DNA of 64,000 bases from SIG299 sp964541485 (GCA_964541485.1 CAZIQL010000005.1:25693-89692); one strand, 5' to 3'. Shown: positions 1 through 9,540, counted from the first letter of the stretch. Translations and numbers: made by a program. The notes: generated by a model not told the origin, from the sequence alone.

Positions 1-1
1 T

Positions 2-601
2 AAGACCTTTACGCGTCTTGAAAATCCATTCCTTCCGTTTAACCGTAATGCAGTGCTGTTCCCAAGAAAGATTAACGGCAATTTCGTGATGTTAAGCAGA
101 CCGTCCGATTCCGGTCATACACCGTTTGGTGACATTTTCGTGAGTGAGAGCCCGGACCTTGTGTACTGGGGCAAGCACAGACACGTAATGGGACGCGGCA
201 ATGAATGGTGGGAGTCCTTAAAGATTGGCGGCGGTGCAGCTCCGATTGAAACAAGCGAGGGCTGGCTGATGTTCTATCATGGCGTTAGCGGAACCTGTAA
301 CGGTTACGTATATTCCATCGGTGGTGCGATTCTTGATCTGGAGAATCCATCCAAGGTATTATATCGTTGTGAGACCTTCCTTCTCACACCGGAAGAATGG
401 TACGAAGAGAGAGGCTTCGTTCCGAATGTGTGCTTCCCATGTGCTACCATTCATGATCCGGAAACAGGAAGAATTGCGATTTACTATGGTGCGGCAGACA
501 GCTATGTCGGCCTTGCCTTCTGTCAGTTTGATGAAATCGTGGATTACATCAAAAAGCACAGTGTGGTAAACGGAAACGATACCGAAATCGGTAAGAGATA
601 A
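2..601 (+). CDS. GH130 beta-mannoside phosphorylase, 5' end missing
   Basis: The reading frame is open from the window edge to the stop at 599-601, so this is the C-terminal 199 residues of a longer protein; the apparent ATG at 53 is internal. The visible part has features of GH130 phosphorylases: a Trp-rich stretch leading into KIGGGAAPIETSEGWLMFYH, and the late IYYGAADSYVGLA strand. GH130 enzymes are five-bladed propellers that use phosphate to split beta-mannosides, releasing mannose 1-phosphate in the cytoplasm. The catalytic Asp of the family lies upstream and is not in view, so subfamily (mannosyl-glucose versus mannooligosaccharide phosphorylase) cannot be told. Neighbouring GH5, esterase and GH1 genes on the same strand fit a mannan or glucomannan pathway. 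A strong terminator follows the stop. Confidence 0.85.
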   Translation, partial: KTFTRLENPFLPFNRNAVLFPRKINGNFVMLSRPSDSGHTPFGDIFVSESPDLVYWGKHRHVMGRGNEWWESLKIGGGAAPIETSEGWLMFYHGVSGTCNGYVYSIGGAILDLENPSKVLYRCETFLLTPEEWYEERGFVPNVCFPCATIHDPETGRIAIYYGAADSYVGLAFCQFDEIVDYIKKHSVVNGNDTEIGKR

Positions 602-619
602 GAATAGTTTGATGAAGTG

Positions 620-660
620 AAAAAGCCGTGTGGCGGGTTTCGCCCGTTACACGGCTTTTA
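620..660 (+). terminator. Rho-independent terminator after the GH130 gene
   Basis: AAAAGCCGTGT pairs with ACACGGCTTTT around a GC-rich inner stem (GGCG/CGCC), with a short T-run at the end. It separates GH130 from the GH5-esterase-GH1 genes, although readthrough into them is possible because they start only 49 bases later. Confidence 0.85.
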
Positions 661-662
661 TG

Positions 663-687
663 AAAATGTGACGTTTTACGAAAAATT
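663..687 (+). repeat. 25-bp direct repeat, copy 1 (upstream of the GH5 gene)
   Basis: These 25 bases recur exactly at 1910-1934. The core TGTGACGTTTTACGA contains CGT-N3-ACG dyad symmetry. This copy lies between the terminator and the GH5 ribosome site, so a role as operator or leader element is plausible but inferred. Confidence 0.7.
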
Positions 688-708
688 AACCGGAAGAAAG
701 GTTGGACG

Positions 709-1911
709 ATGAACAGAAACAGAAAATGGTCAGTCCTGCTATTATTGGTGTTATTATTGGCAGGCTGTGGCGATAGAACCGGCAACATAGGTGAGACAGA
801 AGGAACGGGAATACCGGCGGAAACGATAACGCCGGCACCGACAGAGGAGGAACTGGATATGATCGAAAGAATGAGTCAGTTAACAGCAATGGAAGTAGTA
901 TCACAGATGAAAATCGGCTGGAATCTTGGTAATACAATGGATTCCACAAATTCCACTGCATTTAAAACGGCAAAGCCATCTGTGTGGGAAACGGCATGGG
1001 GAAATCCGGTGACAAGTGAAGAGCTGATTGATACGATTATCAATCAGGGATTTAATGTAATTCGTATTCCGGTCAGCTGGGTAGACCACATCATGCCGGG
1101 TGGTGAATACGAAATTGAAGAAAAATGGATGAACCGTGTGCAGGAAATTGTAGATTATGCGTATTCCAGAGGTGCCTATGTGATTTTAAATACACATCAT
1201 GAGGGTTGGTATGACCCATATTATGAGAATGAAGAGGATGCGGCAAGAATTCTGCGCGGAGTATGGACGAACATTGCAGAACGGTTCAAAGATTATGATG
1301 AGCATCTGATTTTTGAAGGAATGAATGAGCCGAGAAAGAGAAACACATCTCTGGAATGGAACGGCGGAGATAAAGAAGGCTGGGAAGTGGTAAATAACTT
1401 AAACAAGGTATTTATCGAGACCGTACGCAGTACCGGTGGTGCAAACGAACACCGTATGCTGATGATTCCGGGCTATGCAGCGAACTGTACGGTCGGAATT
1501 AAGCATCTGGAAGTACCGGAGGGAGATAACAAGCTCATTGTTTCCGTGCACGCGTACGAACCATACAACTTTGCACTGAATACGGCAGGCACGGGGCTTT
1601 GGAACAATGACACCGCAGCGATTGATTCGCTTGCAAAGAACTTGACCACACTGTTTCTTGATAAAGGAATTCCGGTAATTATCGGCGAAATGGGTGCCAT
1701 GTATAAACCGGTGCAAGGCAATGAAGAATCCCGTGCGGAATGGGCAGAATATTACATCAGCAAAATGGCAGAAATCGGTGTGCCTTGTGTCTGGTGGGAT
1801 AACGGTGCTTTTGAAGGAGACGGCGAACTGTTCGGGTTGATTGACAGAGAAACGCTGGAGTGGAAGTACCCGCTTGTGGTGGAAGGACTTTTTAAGGGGC
1901 TTGAGAAGTAA
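709..1911 (+). CDS. GH5 endo-beta-glycanase lipoprotein (GH5_4-like)
   Basis: A 400-residue lipoprotein. Residues 1-20 form a lipoprotein signal ending in LAGC (Cys20), followed by a short Thr/Pro/Glu-rich linker and a GH5 TIM barrel from about residue 60. The opening KIGWNLGNTMDS and ETAWGNP strings resemble subfamily GH5_4 (endoglucanase, xyloglucanase or mixed-linkage activity). The acid/base is Glu207 in FEGMNEP and the nucleophile is Glu327 in IIGEMGA; HAYEPYNF and the late VWWDNGAF aromatics complete the site. It would cut beta-glucan or glucomannan at the cell surface before uptake. The start is set by a GGAAGAAAGG site just upstream. The gene is followed within 50 bases by an SGNH esterase on the same strand. 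Exact substrate cannot be read from the sequence. Confidence 0.85.
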   Translation: MNRNRKWSVLLLLVLLLAGCGDRTGNIGETEGTGIPAETITPAPTEEELDMIERMSQLTAMEVVSQMKIGWNLGNTMDSTNSTAFKTAKPSVWETAWGNPVTSEELIDTIINQGFNVIRIPVSWVDHIMPGGEYEIEEKWMNRVQEIVDYAYSRGAYVILNTHHEGWYDPYYENEEDAARILRGVWTNIAERFKDYDEHLIFEGMNEPRKRNTSLEWNGGDKEGWEVVNNLNKVFIETVRSTGGANEHRMLMIPGYAANCTVGIKHLEVPEGDNKLIVSVHAYEPYNFALNTAGTGLWNNDTAAIDSLAKNLTTLFLDKGIPVIIGEMGAMYKPVQGNEESRAEWAEYYISKMAEIGVPCVWWDNGAFEGDGELFGLIDRETLEWKYPLVVEGLFKGLEK

Positions 1912-1934
1912 AATGTGACGTTTTACGAAAAATT
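1910..1934 (+). repeat. 25-bp direct repeat, copy 2 (upstream of the CE17-like gene)
   Basis: Exact second copy of 663-687, beginning on the last base of the GH5 stop codon and ending 25 bases before the next start. Two genes of one pathway thus carry the same upstream block. Confidence 0.7.
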
Positions 1935-1959
1935 TGACAGAAAAAAGGAGAACTTTTTT

Positions 1960-3093
1960 ATGCACAGAGTCGATTTCGAAGCCGGAATGGCATTTCACGG
2001 AAATACAGAACGTATACAGAAAGTGTTAAAAAAAGCAGAAGCGGGGGGAAAGGTGACTCTTGCCTATCTTGGAGGCTCTATCACACAGGGGTCATTATCA
2101 TCAACACCGGAGACCTGTTATGCGGCAATGACGACAAAATGGTGGAAGGAACAGTATCCGCAGACAGAGATTGTGTATATCAATGCAGGAATCGGCGGAA
2201 CGCCGTCCCAGTTTGGTGTGGCAAGGGCAGAGCAGGATGTTCTTTCCTATGAACCGGATTTCGTCATTGTGGAATTCAGCGTGAATGACGATAACAGTCT
2301 GTTTTACCGTGAAACTTATGAAGGGCTGGTGCGTAAACTATATACTTCTGCGACGAACCCGGCAGTGCTTTTGGTACATAATGTGTTTTACCAGACCGGA
2401 ACAAATGCGCAGGACCAGCATGAGGTCATCGGAAGATATTATCAGATTCCGTGTGTCAGCATGAAAACATCGGTGTATCAGGCGGTGGCAGAAGGAAAAA
2501 TTCCGGTAAGGGAAATTACACCGGATGATTTGCATCCAAACGATGCAGGGCACGCCATGCTTTCCTGTTTGATTACATATTTTTTGGAAAAGGTGCAGAA
2601 GGAAGCAGATGCGTCTGTGGCGGGCGGTGGATTTTTGGTTGAGAGAGAAGCAGAAACGCTTCCGGCACCGATTACCGAAAATGCATATGAGCATTCGGTT
2701 CGGTATCAGGGCTATAATTCGGAACCGATGCTTCACGGGTTTGTAAAAGATACAGAAGAGCAGGCACACATTACGGATATTTTTAAACGCGGATTTGTCG
2801 GGACAAAGACCGGAGACGCTATCTGTTTTAACGTGCCGGGAAGCGGTGTTGCTGTGCAGTACAGAAAATCTGTAAAGCACCCTGCCTGTGTGGCAAAGGC
2901 TGTGCTTGATGGTGATGAGGAGCATGCGGTGATGTTGGATGGAAACTTTGAGGAAACCTGGGGTGACTGTCTTTATATTACGACGCTTCTTATGCATGGG
3001 GAAGACAAAGAGCACACATTGGAAATTACGATTACCGACGGCGGAGAGGACAAGGTGCCGTTTTATCTTGTCTCTGTCATCGGAAGCAGATAA
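1960..3093 (+). CDS. SGNH carbohydrate acetylesterase, CE17-like
   Basis: A 377-residue protein without a signal peptide, so probably cytoplasmic. The start is placed at ATG 1960 because AAAAAAGGAG lies just upstream; an in-frame GTG at 1915 falls inside the 25-bp repeat and has no ribosome site. SGNH blocks are visible: GGSITQG with Ser40, a Gly in NAGIGGT, Asn109 in EFSVND, and Asp189/His192 in PDDLHP. The last 150 or so residues look like a beta-sandwich. Family knowledge: CE17 enzymes from Roseburia-type mannan loci remove 2-O-acetyl groups from mannooligosaccharides and work alongside CE2 enzymes. The next gene carries a CE2-like domain, which supports this reading. Another SGNH family cannot be excluded by eye. 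Confidence 0.7.
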   Translation: MHRVDFEAGMAFHGNTERIQKVLKKAEAGGKVTLAYLGGSITQGSLSSTPETCYAAMTTKWWKEQYPQTEIVYINAGIGGTPSQFGVARAEQDVLSYEPDFVIVEFSVNDDNSLFYRETYEGLVRKLYTSATNPAVLLVHNVFYQTGTNAQDQHEVIGRYYQIPCVSMKTSVYQAVAEGKIPVREITPDDLHPNDAGHAMLSCLITYFLEKVQKEADASVAGGGFLVEREAETLPAPITENAYEHSVRYQGYNSEPMLHGFVKDTEEQAHITDIFKRGFVGTKTGDAICFNVPGSGVAVQYRKSVKHPACVAKAVLDGDEEHAVMLDGNFEETWGDCLYITTLLMHGEDKEHTLEITITDGGEDKVPFYLVSVIGSR

Positions 3094-3117
3094 CTTTCAT
3101 AAAAGGAGAAAGCAGAA

Positions 3118-5538
3118 ATGTTTCGAGAGGATTTTGTATGGGGCGTTGCCTCAAGTGCTTATCAGGTAGAGGGAAGAAACCGTGATTTTGGCAGCGGAAA
3201 GATTATTTGGGACACCTTCACGGAAGCAGGACGGATTGCGGATGGTCATACGGCAGAAGAAGGACCGGACCATATTGACCATTACAAAGAAGATTTTGCT
3301 CTGATGAAGGAGCTTGGTGTGAAGGCATACCGGTTTTCGATTAATTGGGCAAGAATTCTTCCAAATGGCGTCGGGGAAGTGAATCAGGAAGCAGTACAGC
3401 TTTACCGCGACATGATTTTGGAAATGAAGAAGAACGGCATTACACCGTATCTTACGATGTACCATTGGGAGTTTCCGCAGGCACTGGAGGATCGAGGCGG
3501 ATGGCTGAAGGAAGAGGTTATTGAGTGGTTTGGTGAGTATGCAAGGGTAGTGGCAGAGAACTTTTCTGACATCTGCGAATATTTTATTACCTTAAACGAG
3601 CCGCAGTGTTTTGTAGGGCTCGGACATTTGTCCGGGGTACACGCACCGGGCGTAAGATTGCCGTACAAGGATGTGTTTCAGATTGCGCACAATGCACTCC
3701 GCGCGCATGGCTTTGCGGTAAAGCAGTTAAGAAAATATGCGAAGGCTCCGATTCAGGTGGGCTATGCACCGACCTGCGGTGTGGCATATCCGGCAACGGA
3801 TTCACCGGAGGATATTGCAGCAGCAAGGGAATACTATTTTACACAGAATAATCCGATGGATAACTGGACCTGGAATGTGGCATGGTTCTCGGACCCGGTA
3901 TTTTTAGGACACTATCCGGAGGATGGATTAAAGAAATATGCAGAATACCTGCCTGTGATTACAAAGGAGGATATGGAGCTCATCTCCCAGCCTCTGGATT
4001 TTATGGGACAGAATATTTATAACGGTTACATGATTCGCTGTGGAGCAGACGGGAAGCCGGAATATGTAAACCGCCCGGCAGGTCTTCCAAAGACTGCGGC
4101 ACAGTGGCCGGTGACACCGGAATGCTTATATTGGGGACTGAAGTTTTTATATGAGCGGTATCAGTTGCCGATTTACATAACCGAGAACGGAATGTCCTGC
4201 CATGACAATATTGCAAGAGACGGGAAAGTACATGACGAAGACCGAATTACGTTCCTTGACCAATATCTGTCTGCGGTGCAGAAGGCTGTGGATGAGGGAG
4301 CGGATGTCCGTGGATATTTCCTTTGGACATTCCTTGATAATTTTGAGTGGGATAAGGGCTATAACGAGAGGTTTGGCATTGTCCATGTGGATTTCCGGAC
4401 GAAGAAACGGATTCCGAAGGATTCAGCGTACTGGTACAAAGAAGTTATGGAGACCAATGGAAGAAGCTTATCCATCAATCAGGGAAAATACTGCCATGTG
4501 GCACCGGACCATGAGAAATTACAGTACATGGGACGAATTGACTTTGATAAATGGGGCGGACCGGAGTTTGTCTTCCCTTGTACCTATGTAAAGATTAAGT
4601 TTAAGGGTACGGACTGCCGCGTGGCATTGACCAATACAAAATCCTGCTGGAACAACTATATGGGTTATATCCTGGACGGTGTACAAAAGAAGTTCCAACT
4701 GAAGGATGAATGGGGCAAGGAGGAATATGTTCTTGCCGAAGGGGTAGAAGACACCGAGCATGAGCTGATGTTATTTAAGCGCATGGATTCCTGTCATACG
4801 GTACAGTTCCATGGATTTTATTTCAACGAAGGTGCAGAAATTTTAGACCTTCCGCCGCTTCCGGAGCGTAAAATCGAAGTATACGGAGATTCGGTTTCTG
4901 CGGGTGAAGTCAGCGAGGCAGTGGGGTATGAAGGACAGCCGGACCCTCAGCATAGCGGAGAGTTTTCTAACAGCTGGTATTCCTATTCCTGGATGACGGC
5001 AAGAAAGTTAAATGCGCAGATTCATGATATTGCACAGGGCGGGGTTTCGCTCCTTGACGACACCGGTTGGTTTGCCGGTCCTGTCTGCAAAGGAATGCTC
5101 TCGATGTATGACAAGGTGGAGTATCATCCGGACCTTGGCGTGCAGAAGCGCTGGGATTTCAGTAAATATACACCGGAGGTTGTCGTGGTTGCCATCGGTC
5201 AGAACGATGCGCATCCGGAAAATTATATGGCAGAGGACTATGACGGGGAAAAGGCCGTATACTGGCGTATGGCGTACAAGGATTTCATCGGAAAGCTTCG
5301 TGTGCGTTATCCAAAGGCACACATCATCCTGGCAACAACCATCTTAAATCATGACGCTTCGTGGGACAGAGCAATTGACGAAGTGTGTCAGAAGCTGAGA
5401 GTGACGGATGATAAGGTCCATCATTTCCTCTACAGTAACAATGGCTGCGGTACGCATGGTCACATCCGTATTTCTGAGGCAGAGAAAATGTCGGAGGAAC
5501 TGGCAGCATTTATTGAAGTAAACAAAATGTTTGAATAA
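3118..5538 (+). CDS. GH1 beta-glycosidase fused to a CE2-like acetylesterase
   Basis: An 806-residue two-enzyme protein. Residues 1-445 are a complete GH1 barrel with acid/base Glu161 (TLNEP) and nucleophile Glu356 (YITENG), expected to release glucose or mannose from oligosaccharide ends. Residues about 450-580 resemble the jelly-roll that precedes CE2 esterases. Residues 585-806 are an SGNH hydrolase with Ser592 in YGDSVSAG, Asn696 in AIGQND and a late GTHGHIRISEAEK block. There is no signal peptide, so it should act on imported acetylated oligosaccharides. The Asp normally three residues before the catalytic His is replaced by His779, which fits the Ser-His dyad known in CE2. The start has an AAAAGGAGAAAG site; the gene is 24 bases after the CE17-like gene. 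Beta-glucosidase versus beta-mannosidase activity is open. Confidence 0.85.
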   Translation: MFREDFVWGVASSAYQVEGRNRDFGSGKIIWDTFTEAGRIADGHTAEEGPDHIDHYKEDFALMKELGVKAYRFSINWARILPNGVGEVNQEAVQLYRDMILEMKKNGITPYLTMYHWEFPQALEDRGGWLKEEVIEWFGEYARVVAENFSDICEYFITLNEPQCFVGLGHLSGVHAPGVRLPYKDVFQIAHNALRAHGFAVKQLRKYAKAPIQVGYAPTCGVAYPATDSPEDIAAAREYYFTQNNPMDNWTWNVAWFSDPVFLGHYPEDGLKKYAEYLPVITKEDMELISQPLDFMGQNIYNGYMIRCGADGKPEYVNRPAGLPKTAAQWPVTPECLYWGLKFLYERYQLPIYITENGMSCHDNIARDGKVHDEDRITFLDQYLSAVQKAVDEGADVRGYFLWTFLDNFEWDKGYNERFGIVHVDFRTKKRIPKDSAYWYKEVMETNGRSLSINQGKYCHVAPDHEKLQYMGRIDFDKWGGPEFVFPCTYVKIKFKGTDCRVALTNTKSCWNNYMGYILDGVQKKFQLKDEWGKEEYVLAEGVEDTEHELMLFKRMDSCHTVQFHGFYFNEGAEILDLPPLPERKIEVYGDSVSAGEVSEAVGYEGQPDPQHSGEFSNSWYSYSWMTARKLNAQIHDIAQGGVSLLDDTGWFAGPVCKGMLSMYDKVEYHPDLGVQKRWDFSKYTPEVVVVAIGQNDAHPENYMAEDYDGEKAVYWRMAYKDFIGKLRVRYPKAHIILATTILNHDASWDRAIDEVCQKLRVTDDKVHHFLYSNNGCGTHGHIRISEAEKMSEELAAFIEVNKMFE

Positions 5539-5549
5539 TCAGAAAATTA

Positions 5550-5597
5550 AAAGAGCAAGAGCGATTTTTTATGACAAAATTCGTTCTTGCTCTTTAC
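5550..5597 (+). terminator. Terminator hairpin after the GH1-CE2 gene
   Basis: AAAGAGCAAGAGCGA pairs with TCGTTCTTGCTCTTT (one wobble) across a 16-base loop. It closes the polysaccharide genes before the signalling operon. Confidence 0.75.
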
Positions 5598-5669
5598 TCT
5601 TGTAGGGCTTTTGTAGTAAAATGAACAAAGAACTATGTCTTTATATTTGGAATACAAGGTGGGTTACAT

Positions 5670-6752
5670 ATGGAACAGATTATTTTAGTAGTAGATGACG
5701 ACAGAACAAATTTGATGTATGCACAGAGGATTCTGGGCGGGGAATACCGCGTGGCAGCAGCCAATTCCGGAGCGGCAGCGTTCCGCTATCTGGAGAACCA
5801 TCGCCCGGATTTGATTCTTTTGGATTTAAATATGCCGGAGATGGATGGGATTGAAGCAATCGAACGGCTGAAACAGACGGAGGAATATAAGTCGATACCG
5901 GTTATTTTCCTGACGGCAGACCGTTCGGCTGAAACCGAGACCAGATGCTTTCAGGCGGGAGCAGTTGACTTTGTGGGAAAGCCGTTTGCACCGGAGGTAT
6001 TACGGAGCCGTGTACATAAAACAATGGAACTGGAAGGATATCGGAACCGCCTGGAAAATATGGTAGAGGAGCAGGCAGAGATTATTACAAGCAGAACGAG
6101 ACGCCTGGAAGAAATTCAGGAAGCCGTGATTGTCGGAATGGCAAATCTGATCGAGAGCCGCGACGGCTCTACCGGAAAGCATGTAAAGAATACACAGACA
6201 TATGTATATATGTTAGCACAGGAACTGAAAAGCAGAGGTCTGTTTCCGGAAACCATTGACGAACCATTTATCCAGATGATCCGGAAGGCAGCACCGCTTC
6301 ATGATGTAGGCAAAATTAAGGTGCCTGACAGTATTTTGCAAAAGCCGGCCAGACTGACACCGGATGAGCGTATCGAGATGCAGAAGCATACGATTTACAG
6401 CCGGGAAATTATCCGGAGCATTATCAGTGATGTGGAGGAACCGGAGTACGTAAAAATGATTGAGGACATTGCCATGTATCACCATGAGTTCTGGAACGGG
6501 GAAGGTTATCCGATGGGACTTCAGGGAGAGGAGATTCCGTTGGCGGCACGTATTATGGCGTTGGCGGATGTGTTTGATGCTTTGGCGGAGGAGCGGTGCT
6601 ATAAACCAGCCATCCGTCCGATAGAACGTGTTATGGGAATCATTGAAGAAGGAAAAGGAACGCAGTTTGACCCGGTGCTGGCAGACGTATTTCTTTCCAT
6701 GCAAAGTGATTTGGAACAGTACCTGGTAAGGAGGGATGAGAATGGAGGCTAG
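5670..6752 (+). CDS. Response regulator with HD-GYP output domain
   Basis: A 360-residue cytoplasmic protein. Residues 1-125 form a receiver domain with the acidic pocket VVDDD and phospho-acceptor Asp52 in LLDLNMPEMDG. After a helical linker, residues 150-350 form an HD-GYP domain with His211-Asp212 in APLHDVGKIKVPD, HH at 271-272 and the diagnostic GYP at 279-281. HD-GYP proteins usually hydrolyse cyclic di-GMP. It overlaps the next gene, a membrane hybrid histidine kinase, by 11 bases; the two probably form a phosphorelay with the third gene of the operon. Target output is not evident from the neighbourhood, which carries no obvious motility genes. Confidence 0.88.
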   Translation: MEQIILVVDDDRTNLMYAQRILGGEYRVAAANSGAAAFRYLENHRPDLILLDLNMPEMDGIEAIERLKQTEEYKSIPVIFLTADRSAETETRCFQAGAVDFVGKPFAPEVLRSRVHKTMELEGYRNRLENMVEEQAEIITSRTRRLEEIQEAVIVGMANLIESRDGSTGKHVKNTQTYVYMLAQELKSRGLFPETIDEPFIQMIRKAAPLHDVGKIKVPDSILQKPARLTPDERIEMQKHTIYSREIIRSIISDVEEPEYVKMIEDIAMYHHEFWNGEGYPMGLQGEEIPLAARIMALADVFDALAEERCYKPAIRPIERVMGIIEEGKGTQFDPVLADVFLSMQSDLEQYLVRRDENGG

Positions 6753-9519
6753 AAAGAAAAAACAGATTGCAACAATTGAGCGCAACATTCTTTTGAGCTT
6801 TACTGCATTTGCTTCCTTTGTTTTTATCATGGCGCCGATGTTCTGCGATGACTTATGGGTGTACCTGGTTGTGATTGTTGCGGCAATTATTCCGTGGGTG
6901 GCACACATCAGGCGGTATCGGGACTTTCGCTACCGTGCGTTGCTGACTTCGGGTATGATGCTGTTGTGTCTTGCGATTCATGGTATGTATGTATCCAGCT
7001 TTTCTGTTGTTGCGCCGACGTTTTCGGCACTTGTCATCCTGCTTGCCACTTATGGAGTAAAGGAAGTGGTGTATCAGGAGTTGGGCTTTTGTATTTATAT
7101 TCTTCTTTATCATATTTTTTATCTGAAAACAATGCAGTTTGACTCCCTGGATGCAATTCCGCGACAGATTCTGCCGGTGGTGGCAGTGTTTGTGGTGCAG
7201 GGTGTGACAAATTACCTGGTTCGCTTACGACGTGAGACAGAAGCAGAACTGTGGGAGAAGATTGCAGATCTTGAAAAGGCAGAGCAGAGTAAAAATGATT
7301 TTATGGCAAATGTGTCGCATGAAATCAGAACTCCGTTAAATGCCATCAGTGGCATGAGTGAGATGCTGCTCCAGGAAAAGCTGTCCGTACAGGCAAGGGA
7401 AACCGTGTCAGAAATCCAGAACGCAGGCAGAAGGCTGCAGGCGCTGGTCAGTGACGTGCTGGATTTCTCGGAACTGGAATCGGGCAAGATGTCGTTAGTC
7501 GAGGAGCCTTACAATATTACTTCCACCATTAATGATGTTATTAATATGTGCAGTGCACAAAAAGGAGATAAGCGGATTGAGCTGGTTGTGGACTGTGATG
7601 CCAATATTCCGTCCGCACTTGTGGGGGATGAGCAGAAGCTTCGCCGTATTATCATGAATCTGATGAACAATGCGGTCAAGTTTACCAATGAGGGCTGTAT
7701 CGTTCTGACAGTGGGATACCGGCAGGAGGAATACGGGGTGAATTTAATTATCCGGGTGGCAGACACCGGTATCGGTATTCCGGAAGAAAATCTGGAAAAG
7801 ATATTTACCAGCTTCAATCAGGTGGATACCAGAAAAAACAGGGCAGAGGGCGGAATCGGTCTGGGTCTTGCGATATGCAGTGCTATCATAAAGAAGATGG
7901 AAGGTTTTATCAATATAAGGAGTACTCCGGGTGAGGGTACAGAGGTTGATGTGGTTGTGCCGCAGAAGGTGCTGGATGAGACACCGATTGTTTCCTTAAA
8001 CCGTGCTTCTGATGCTTATGTGGCACTTTACATTAAGATGGAAAAGTACGAATATGTGGCAGTGCGTGAAGCCTACCGGGAGAGTATTTCGCGTATGGCA
8101 AGACAGCTGGTGTCTTCGGTCAGTCGTTGTGTAAACCTCCAGGATTTGAAGCATCAGCTGGAGAAAAAGAGCTTTACCCATATTTTCATCGGCTGGGAAG
8201 AATTCTGCGAAGACAAGAAGTTCTTCGAAGAGTTGTCCATGGAAATCCAGGTCGTACTGATTCTGGAAAGAGATATGGCAGCATACGTCGGCGGCAGAAT
8301 CCAGTGTATCTATAAGCCGTTCTATGTGCTTTCTGTAGCGGCTGTGGTAAACGGAGAAAAAGTATTACAAAGCGGCGACCTTGCATTTGCACACGGAACA
8401 CGGTTTATTGCACCTGAGGCAAAGGTTCTGGTGGTTGATGATAATCTGATGAACTTAAAGGTAGTGGAGGGCCTGCTCCATCCATACCAGATTAAGGTGT
8501 ATACAGCGACCAGCGGCAAGGAAGCACTGAAAAAGATAGAGTCGATGCAGTATGATTTTGTTTTTATGGATCATATGATGCCGGAGATGGATGGTGTGGA
8601 GACACTTCACAAGATTCGTCAGAAGCCGGGACGGTATTTCTCGGAAGTACCGGTGGTTGCACTGACGGCAAATGCCATCGGCGGCGTCCGGGAGATGTTT
8701 TTAGAGGAAGGTTTCCAGGATTTTATGGCAAAGCCAATCGAGCTTTCTGTGATGGAGCGTATCCTGCGCAGATATCTGCCTGAGAATAAGATTCTTAAGG
8801 TAGAGGATGTGGAGGCCGGTGCGGGTCCTAGGGAAGATACGGAGCAGGAAGCGGAAAGGAAACCAAAGGCAGAGTGGATAACAACGGAAAAGAAGCCGGA
8901 GATGGCGGATGAGGAATTCAGTCCGGATAAGGGGATTGCACGTTGCGGTGGTCTGGAATCGGATTATATTGAGATTGCACAGGCGTTTTATAAGGCGGCT
9001 CCGGAAAATATGGAGCAGATTGACGACTTTTATAAGGGGCAGGATTGGAAGAACTACACAATTCTTGTGCATGCCTTAAAGAGCTCGGCACTTTATATTG
9101 GTGCGGCGCAATTGTCAGAGGCTGCAAAGGCACTGGAGCTTGCGGGAAAGGAAGAAAAGATTTCTTACATCAACGCACATCATGAAGAAATGCTTTCCAT
9201 GTACCGGAAACTGCTTGTACGGATGCTTGCGTGTGAACAGCTCGGACTTGTGGAGGAAACACAGAGTAAGCCAAAGGTGGTTCTTACCAATATTGAGATA
9301 GAAAAAGAAGAGTTGTTTGGTATTCTGACAGAGCTGAAGCAGTTGTTTGGTGACTTTGAAACAGAGGGCGTGGAAGAGCGTCTGCAGCAGATGGAGAAGT
9401 TCCGATACCGTGGCAAGCCGTTGTCGATTCTGGCAGAGAGACTGCGCAGCAAGGTGCAGAACTTTGATTTTATGGGCGCAGAAGAACTGTTACAGACAGC
9501 TATGGATGAATTCCGGTAA
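6742..9519 (+). CDS. Membrane hybrid histidine kinase with receiver and HPt domains
   Basis: A 925-residue sensor kinase. The start is taken at ATG 6742, seven bases after AAGGAGG; ATG 6736 is too close to it. Residues 15-160 hold about five to six membrane segments and no large extracellular loop. A short coiled coil leads to HisKA with His193 in NVSHEIRTPLN, then an HATPase with DTGIGIPEENLEKIF and GIGLGLA. Next comes a degenerate receiver-like stretch (about 410-545) with no phospho-acceptor Asp, a canonical receiver from about 559 (KVLVVDDN, FMDHMMPEMDG), and an HPt domain with His777 in HALKSSA. The final 100 residues are helical and unassigned. The full relay His-Asp-His is thus on one chain, suitable for passing phosphate to the HD-GYP regulator. 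Confidence 0.87.
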   Translation: MEARKKKQIATIERNILLSFTAFASFVFIMAPMFCDDLWVYLVVIVAAIIPWVAHIRRYRDFRYRALLTSGMMLLCLAIHGMYVSSFSVVAPTFSALVILLATYGVKEVVYQELGFCIYILLYHIFYLKTMQFDSLDAIPRQILPVVAVFVVQGVTNYLVRLRRETEAELWEKIADLEKAEQSKNDFMANVSHEIRTPLNAISGMSEMLLQEKLSVQARETVSEIQNAGRRLQALVSDVLDFSELESGKMSLVEEPYNITSTINDVINMCSAQKGDKRIELVVDCDANIPSALVGDEQKLRRIIMNLMNNAVKFTNEGCIVLTVGYRQEEYGVNLIIRVADTGIGIPEENLEKIFTSFNQVDTRKNRAEGGIGLGLAICSAIIKKMEGFINIRSTPGEGTEVDVVVPQKVLDETPIVSLNRASDAYVALYIKMEKYEYVAVREAYRESISRMARQLVSSVSRCVNLQDLKHQLEKKSFTHIFIGWEEFCEDKKFFEELSMEIQVVLILERDMAAYVGGRIQCIYKPFYVLSVAAVVNGEKVLQSGDLAFAHGTRFIAPEAKVLVVDDNLMNLKVVEGLLHPYQIKVYTATSGKEALKKIESMQYDFVFMDHMMPEMDGVETLHKIRQKPGRYFSEVPVVALTANAIGGVREMFLEEGFQDFMAKPIELSVMERILRRYLPENKILKVEDVEAGAGPREDTEQEAERKPKAEWITTEKKPEMADEEFSPDKGIARCGGLESDYIEIAQAFYKAAPENMEQIDDFYKGQDWKNYTILVHALKSSALYIGAAQLSEAAKALELAGKEEKISYINAHHEEMLSMYRKLLVRMLACEQLGLVEETQSKPKVVLTNIEIEKEELFGILTELKQLFGDFETEGVEERLQQMEKFRYRGKPLSILAERLRSKVQNFDFMGAEELLQTAMDEFR

Positions 9520-9540
9520 GGATGCAGAAGGAGGAAAAGT

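Noticed and set aside
663..687. The 25-bp repeat as a catabolite-responsive element
   Set aside because: No alignment of its CG with the cre consensus satisfies the flanking TGWAA positions; only 26235-26248 fits.
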